Below the pieces are notes generated by a model. The model was not told the DNA's origin. It ran no database searches and worked only from the letters and a program-made list of their open reading frames with translations. From an uncultured Dongia sp. (GTDB lineage Bacteria; Pseudomonadota; Alphaproteobacteria; Dongiales; Dongiaceae): 64,000 bases of DNA. Of the stretch, positions 59,921 to 64,000 are shown piece after piece. The translations under genes and the position numbers were made by a program. The stretch lies in NCBI RefSeq assembly GCF_936916975.1, contig NZ_CAKZGO010000022.1, forward strand, positions 148,807 through 212,806, given 5' to 3'. How positions within the stretch are numbered: position 1 is the stretch's first letter; each line of letters begins with the position of its first letter.

Positions 59921-61737
59921 ACGATGCCTTCCCAGCCGAAACTCGCGGCACCGAGATGCGCACCACTGGCCTGCGCGCGGAATGCCGCGAACAGTTCGCG
60001 GCCGCAGCCGGCGGCATTGCCGCTGATGTCGGGAAGTGCAATGTCGCGCGCCGCGAGGGCGGTCGCATCGACCTTCAGGGTCAGCTGATCTGTTTCGGTG
60101 TCGAGGCGGATGATGTCGCCGTCCTGGATGCGGGCGATCGGGCCGTCTGCGACCGCTTCGGGCGAGAGATGGATGGCGGCCGGCACCTTGCCCGAGGCAC
60201 CCGACATGCGGCCGTCGGTGACCAGTGCCACCTTGTAGCCAAGGTCGAGCAGCACGCCGAGGGCCGGGGTCAGTTGATGGAGTTCCGGCATGCCGTTGGC
60301 GCGCGGGCCCTGGCCCTTCACCACGACGATGACATCGCGGTGCAGCTTGCCGTCCTTGAACGCCTTCTGCACCTCCTGCTGGCTGGTGAAGACCATGGCG
60401 GGCGCCTCGATCACGCGGTGCGCCGGTTTCACGGCCGAGACCTTGATGACCGATTGGCCGAGATTGCCGCCGAGCACATGGATACCGCCTTCCGGGGCGA
60501 AGGGATCATTGGCCGAACGCAGGACATCGCGGTCGAGAGATGCCGCGGGGGCATCGCGCCATTTAAGCTGGTCGCCCTCAAGATAAGGTTCCTGCGCGTA
60601 AGAAGTGAGGTCATCGCCGACCAGCGTCTTCACATCGCGATGGAGGAGGCCGGCATCCAGTAGTTCACGCACCAGGAAGCCGAACCCGCCGGCGGCCTGG
60701 AAGTGATTCACGTCGGCCTGGCCATTGGGATAGATGCGGCAGAGCAACGGTGTCACGCCGGAGATCTCGGCAAAGTCCGCCCAATCGATCTTGACGCCGG
60801 CGGCAGCGGCCACGGCGATGAGATGGATCGTGTGGTTGGTCGAGCCGCCGGTGGCGACGAGGCCGACGATGGCGTTGACGATCGCCTTTTCATCGACGAT
60901 CTCGCCGATCGGACGGTAGTCATTGCCAAGCGCTGTGGCGCCGGCGACGCGCTTCGCTGCTGCCGCGGTGAGGGCCGCGCGCAACGGTGTGCCGGGATTC
61001 ACGAAGGCCGAACCTGGCATGTGCAGGCCCATCACTTCCATCAGCATCTGGTTGCTGTTGGCGGTGCCGTAGAAGGTGCACGTGCCCGCAGCGTGGTAGG
61101 AGGCGGATTCGGCCTCGAGCAATTCCTTGCGGCCGACTTTCCCTTCGGCATAGAGCTGGCGGATGCGCGATTTCTCGGCATTGGGCAGGCCAGAGGGCAT
61201 CGGCCCTGCCGGCACGAACACGGTCGGCAGATGACCGAAGCTCAAGGCGCCGATAAGGAGGCCCGGCACGATCTTGTCGCAAACACCGAGCATCAAGGCT
61301 GCATCGAACATGTCGTGCGAGAGCGAGACGGCAGTCGCCATGGCGATGACGTCGCGGCTGAACAGCGACAATTCCATGCCGGTCTGGCCTTGCGTGACGC
61401 CGTCGCACATGGCGGGCACGCCGCCGGCAAACTGCGCGGTGGCGTGGCCAGCGACCGCGTCGCGGATCGTTTCCGGATAATCCTTGAACGGCTGGTGCGC
61501 CGAGAGCATGTCGTTATAGGCAGAGACGATGCCGAGATTGGGCACCACGGAGCCGGCAAGTGCTGCCTTTTCATCGGGCGAACAGGCGGCAAAGCCATGG
61601 GCGAGATTTCCGCAGGAAAGATGCCCGCGCTTCACGCCCTTGCCTTTGGCGTCGTCGATGCGGGCGAGATATTTCGCCCGGCTATCCTGGCTGCGGGCGC
61701 GAATGCGCTCGGTAACGGCTTGGATGGTGGGGTGCAT
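59917..61737 (-). CDS. edd: Phosphogluconate dehydratase
   Basis: A 606-residue [4Fe-4S] dehydratase that turns 6-phosphogluconate into KDPG. Markers are [50 protein letters not shown] (first cluster Cys), [14 protein letters not shown] (second Cys), [26 protein letters not shown] (third Cys), and the C-terminal [24 protein letters not shown] 61737 has GAGGA five bases upstream and is preferred to ATG 61749. It overlaps the stop of pgl only at the longer start. Confidence 0.95.
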   Translation of the reverse strand: MHPTIQAVTERIRARSQDSRAKYLARIDDAKGKGVKRGHLSCGNLAHGFAACSPDEKAALAGSVVPNLGIVSAYNDMLSAHQPFKDYPETIRDAVAGHATAQFAGGVPAMCDGVTQGQTGMELSLFSRDVIAMATAVSLSHDMFDAALMLGVCDKIVPGLLIGALSFGHLPTVFVPAGPMPSGLPNAEKSRIRQLYAEGKVGRKELLEAESASYHAAGTCTFYGTANSNQMLMEVMGLHMPGSAFVNPGTPLRAALTAAAAKRVAGATALGNDYRPIGEIVDEKAIVNAIVGLVATGGSTNHTIHLIAVAAAAGVKIDWADFAEISGVTPLLCRIYPNGQADVNHFQAAGGFGFLVRELLDAGLLHRDVKTLVGDDLTSYAQEPYLEGDQLKWRDAPAASLDRDVLRSANDPFAPEGGIHVLGGNLGQSVIKVSAVKPAHRVIEAPAMVFTSQQEVQKAFKDGKLHRDVIVVVKGQGPRANGMPELHQLTPALGVLLDLGYKVALVTDGRMSGASGKVPAAIHLSPEAVADGPIARIQDGDIIRLDTETDQLTLKVDATALAARDIALPDISGNAAGCGRELFAAFRAQASGAHLGAASFGWEGIV

Positions 61738-61745
61738 GATGGTCC

Positions 61746-62444
61746 TCATTCACTCAGGAGGATGTCGACCGGGGTCCGTGTCTGCCGGAGCAGGGCCGCG
61801 ATCGGCAGGTCGTTGTCATTGATATTGGCGATGGCACGCTGGAGCACAACGCGTTTTTCCGCGCCCGTGACCGCCAGCAGCACGCGGGGTGCGTCTATCA
61901 GCGCCGCGAGCGTGAGGCCAATGCGCGGATGACCCTTGGCCGGTTCGCGCAAGACCATGACGCTGTCATCGGTATTGAGATCGAGGGCAGGCGCCGTTTC
62001 CGCACGGCCCGGGAAGAGCGAGGCGAAATGCCCGTCTTCGCCCATGCCGAGAAAGACGCTGGAGAAGGGGCGCGGAATGGCAGCGAGGGCCGCTGCGACC
62101 TCATCTTGCGCATCCGCGGGGGTGGGCGTTGGGCGGTAGAGGTTGAGAAGTTTCGCGGCCTTGGCTTTATCCTGGAGCAGATGACGCTGGATGAGACCCG
62201 CATTGCTGTCGACGTGATCCTGCGCCACCCAACGCTCGTCGCAAGGGATGACGGTGACCTTGTCCCAAGCAAGCGCTCTCATCGCGAGCACGCCGAACAC
62301 GGCGACGGGCGTCGAGCCGCCCGGCACGATCAGGCTGGCAGCACCATGCTGCGCGATCGCTGCGGTGAGATCATCGGCAACGCGCACTGCCACCGCCGCA
62401 GCGAGGGCTGCGCGGCTGTCATACTGTGTCTCCGCGAAGGACAC
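61746..62444 (-). CDS. pgl: 6-phosphogluconolactonase
   Basis: A 232-residue DevB-type lactonase that opens 6-phosphogluconolactone before the dehydratase. Motifs are [18 protein letters not shown] (S/T-G-G-S-T-P), [27 protein letters not shown] (D-E-R-x-V) and [20 protein letters not shown] (L-G-M-G-E-D-G-H). The start overlaps the zwf stop by one base (TAATG), so the two are translated together. Gene order zwf-pgl is the usual one. Confidence 0.93.
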   Translation of the reverse strand: MSFAETQYDSRAALAAAVAVRVADDLTAAIAQHGAASLIVPGGSTPVAVFGVLAMRALAWDKVTVIPCDERWVAQDHVDSNAGLIQRHLLQDKAKAAKLLNLYRPTPTPADAQDEVAAALAAIPRPFSSVFLGMGEDGHFASLFPGRAETAPALDLNTDDSVMVLREPAKGHPRIGLTLAALIDAPRVLLAVTGAEKRVVLQRAIANINDNDLPIAALLRQTRTPVDILLSE

Positions 62445-63901
62445 TAAATGTCGTCCTCATGCCAGGTGCGGCCATCGCGTTCGATGAGCGAGATCGCCGC
62501 AGTCGGGCCCCAGGAACCGGCCGCATAGGGTTTCACCGCAAGGGCGGTATCGGCCCAGCCGTGCAGGATGCCGTCGGTCCAGCGCCAGGCGGCTTCCAAT
62601 TCGTCCAAGCGCATGAACAGCGCCGGCCTGCCGCGGATGACGTCGAGCAGCAAACGTTCATAGGCATCGGGCGAGCGGCCGCCGAAGGTCTCGGCGAAGG
62701 AGAGATCTAGCGCCGTCTGGTGCAGCTTCAACTCGCCAGGACCGCGGCCCTTGTTGAGCATGACGAGGCGGATGCCTTCATCGGGCTGCAGACGCATCAC
62801 CAGCTTGTTGGGATGAATGGTACCGGCCGAGGCCGGATAGGGTGAATGCGGCGGGGTCTTGAACTGAACGACAATTTCCGAGGAACGGCTCGGCAGGCGC
62901 TTGCCGGTGCGGACGTAAAACGGCACGCCGGCCCAGCGCCAGTTGTCGATCCCGACTTTGATGGCGACGAAGGTCTCGGTGTTGCTGACCGGATCAGCAT
63001 CGGATTCTTCGAGATAACCTGGCACAGATTTGCCATCGACGGTGCCCGCGCGGTACTGGCCGCGGACGGTCGCCTGCGCCACGTCGGCGGCATAGATGGG
63101 CTGCAATGCGCGCAGCACCTTCAGCTTCTCGTCACGGATCATGTCGGCGTCGAGGGTGCTGGGCGGCTCCATGGCAGTGAGGCAGACCAGCTGTAGCAGA
63201 TGGTTCTGGATCATGTCGCGGAGTGCACCAGACTCGTTGTAATATTTCCAGCGGCCACCGACGCCGACGGTCTCGGCGACCGAGATCTGCACATGGTCGA
63301 TATGGGTGCGGTTCCACAGCGGCTCGAAGAGCGCGTTGGCGAAGCGCAGCACCATCAGATTCTGAACCGTCTCCTTGCCGAGGTAATGATCGATCCGGTA
63401 GGTCTGCGGTTCCGAGAAGGCCTTGGCGACGGCGGAGTTGATCTCATGAGCCGAGGCGAGATCGTGGCCCAGCGGCTTTTCCAGCACCACGCGCACCTGC
63501 GGGCCGTTCAGCCCGGCCGCGCCCAGCTGCTCGCAGATCACCGGGAACAGGTAGGGCGCAGGGGCCAGGGACAGCACCACGGTGTCGGCGCCGCGCTCGT
63601 CGAGCCACGACTTCAGGCCGGCGTAGTCCTCCGGCTTCGACAGGTCCATGCGGCGGTAGTGCAGCAGTTCGGCGAAGCGGCTGAACTCTTCGTCGGTCGG
63701 GCGCTTGGCGCTCTCGACCTCGACGAAACGTTCGCGGATGAAGGCACGGTACTCGTCGTCGCTGCGCTCGTCACGCGCCACGGCCAGGATGCGCCCGCCC
63801 GGCGGCAGCTTGCCGTGGCGGAAGGCCTGGAACAGCGCCGGCATCAGCTTGCGCCAGGTGAGGTCGCCGGTGCCGCCGAAGAAGACGAGGTCGAAGGACA
63901 T
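62444..63901 (-). CDS. zwf: Glucose-6-phosphate 1-dehydrogenase
   Basis: A 485-residue NAD(P)+-dependent dehydrogenase, entry enzyme of the oxidative pentose phosphate and Entner-Doudoroff routes. The dinucleotide motif is LVFFGGTGDLTWRKLMPALF (G-x-x-G-D-L), the glucose-6-phosphate site is YRIDHYLGKE with catalytic His172, and later conserved segments are YNESGALRDMIQNHLLQL and RTGKRLPSRSSEIVVQFK. The start ATG 63901 is the first gene of the operon. Promoter sequence lies in the last 99 bases of the window, where I see no clear hexamers or operator. Confidence 0.96.
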   Translation of the reverse strand: MSFDLVFFGGTGDLTWRKLMPALFQAFRHGKLPPGGRILAVARDERSDDEYRAFIRERFVEVESAKRPTDEEFSRFAELLHYRRMDLSKPEDYAGLKSWLDERGADTVVLSLAPAPYLFPVICEQLGAAGLNGPQVRVVLEKPLGHDLASAHEINSAVAKAFSEPQTYRIDHYLGKETVQNLMVLRFANALFEPLWNRTHIDHVQISVAETVGVGGRWKYYNESGALRDMIQNHLLQLVCLTAMEPPSTLDADMIRDEKLKVLRALQPIYAADVAQATVRGQYRAGTVDGKSVPGYLEESDADPVSNTETFVAIKVGIDNWRWAGVPFYVRTGKRLPSRSSEIVVQFKTPPHSPYPASAGTIHPNKLVMRLQPDEGIRLVMLNKGRGPGELKLHQTALDLSFAETFGGRSPDAYERLLLDVIRGRPALFMRLDELEAAWRWTDGILHGWADTALAVKPYAAGSWGPTAAISLIERDGRTWHEDDI

Positions 63902-64000
63902 GGTGTGAGGCGCCGGCGCGAGCCGGGCGCTGTAACTTTGTTTCAGCCCGGATGATGCCGTTGTTTCATGGGCCGGTCAATATTGGTGCCCGGCCGCCGC

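Noticed and set aside
1..64000. tRNA, rRNA, CRISPR, insertion sequences or prophage
   Set aside because: I scanned for TpsiC-like loops, repeat-spacer arrays and transposase or integrase proteins and saw none.

Overview
The window is a gene-dense chromosomal segment, high in G+C, from a free-living alphaproteobacterium. The evidence is the set of alphaproteobacterial families: an RcdA-type DUF1465 protein, a DUF1192 protein, the DUF1013 regulator TrcR, a cysteine-free ribosomal protein L31, and a GTTC-type LexA half-site arrangement at recA. A Rhodospirillales-like member fits best, but that is inference. I see no rRNA, tRNA, CRISPR array, insertion sequence or phage. Almost every base lies in or next to a plausible gene. 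There are 64 coding regions, one of them (cyaY) cut by the left edge.

Layout. 1-9.5 kb holds cyaY, rpmE, a TerC/Alx metal exporter, a GrpB protein, a Tat-exported PhoD phosphatase, a cytochrome b561/PepSY pair divergent from an OmpR-type two-component system, then a NIPSNAP protein, a LysR regulator and an EamA exporter. 9.5-13.3 kb holds cell-cycle and stress genes: rcdA, an IbpA-type small heat shock protein with a heat-shock promoter and a ROSE-like RNA thermometer, DUF1192, a quinone oxidoreductase and trcR. Between hsp20 and DUF1192 lies an unexplained element closed by a 22-bp stem (10800-11011). 13.3-16.8 kb holds a TPR-like/HTH regulator with a beta-propeller gene, a secreted protein and a membrane protein. 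16.8-21.9 kb is a periplasmic nitrate reductase operon, napEFDABC. 21.9-26.5 kb holds a DAO-family oxidase, an ArsR-SRPBCC-SRPBCC operon, a PAS_5 protein and a lipoprotein. 27-29.5 kb is an uncharacterised four-gene cluster: a DUF2589 protein, two orphan proteins and an M15-like peptidase without a signal peptide. 29.8-36 kb holds an acyltransferase-like protein with an RRxxD repeat tail, a TIMP-like/TPR/pentapeptide protein, and a three-gene MotA/MotB/OmpA-like envelope motor cluster. 36-41 kb holds suhB, efp, recA, mobA and a secreted orphan. 41-50 kb holds a chemoreceptor, a hydroxyacyl-CoA dehydrogenase/oxidase pair, an acyltransferase and an NtrC-type two-component system. 50-58.3 kb holds an OFA-family transporter, a sugar kinase, an aminotransferase, ftsK, lolA and a second PAS_5 protein. 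58.3-63.9 kb is an Entner-Doudoroff operon, zwf-pgl-edd-glk-eda.

How parts work together. NapA needs the bis-MGD cofactor whose last step MobA performs. The NtrC-type regulator and kinase at 46.7-50.2 kb are followed by two 15-bp palindromes and a canonical -24/-12 promoter in front of the transporter, which reads as a complete sensor-activator-transporter circuit. The zwf-eda operon, with a KDG-type kinase 6 kb away, points to glycolysis through KDPG. The best candidates for something undescribed are the DUF2589/M15 cluster, the structured element at 10.8-11.0 kb, the non-flagellar MotAB/OmpA motor, and the RRxxD-tailed acyltransferase.
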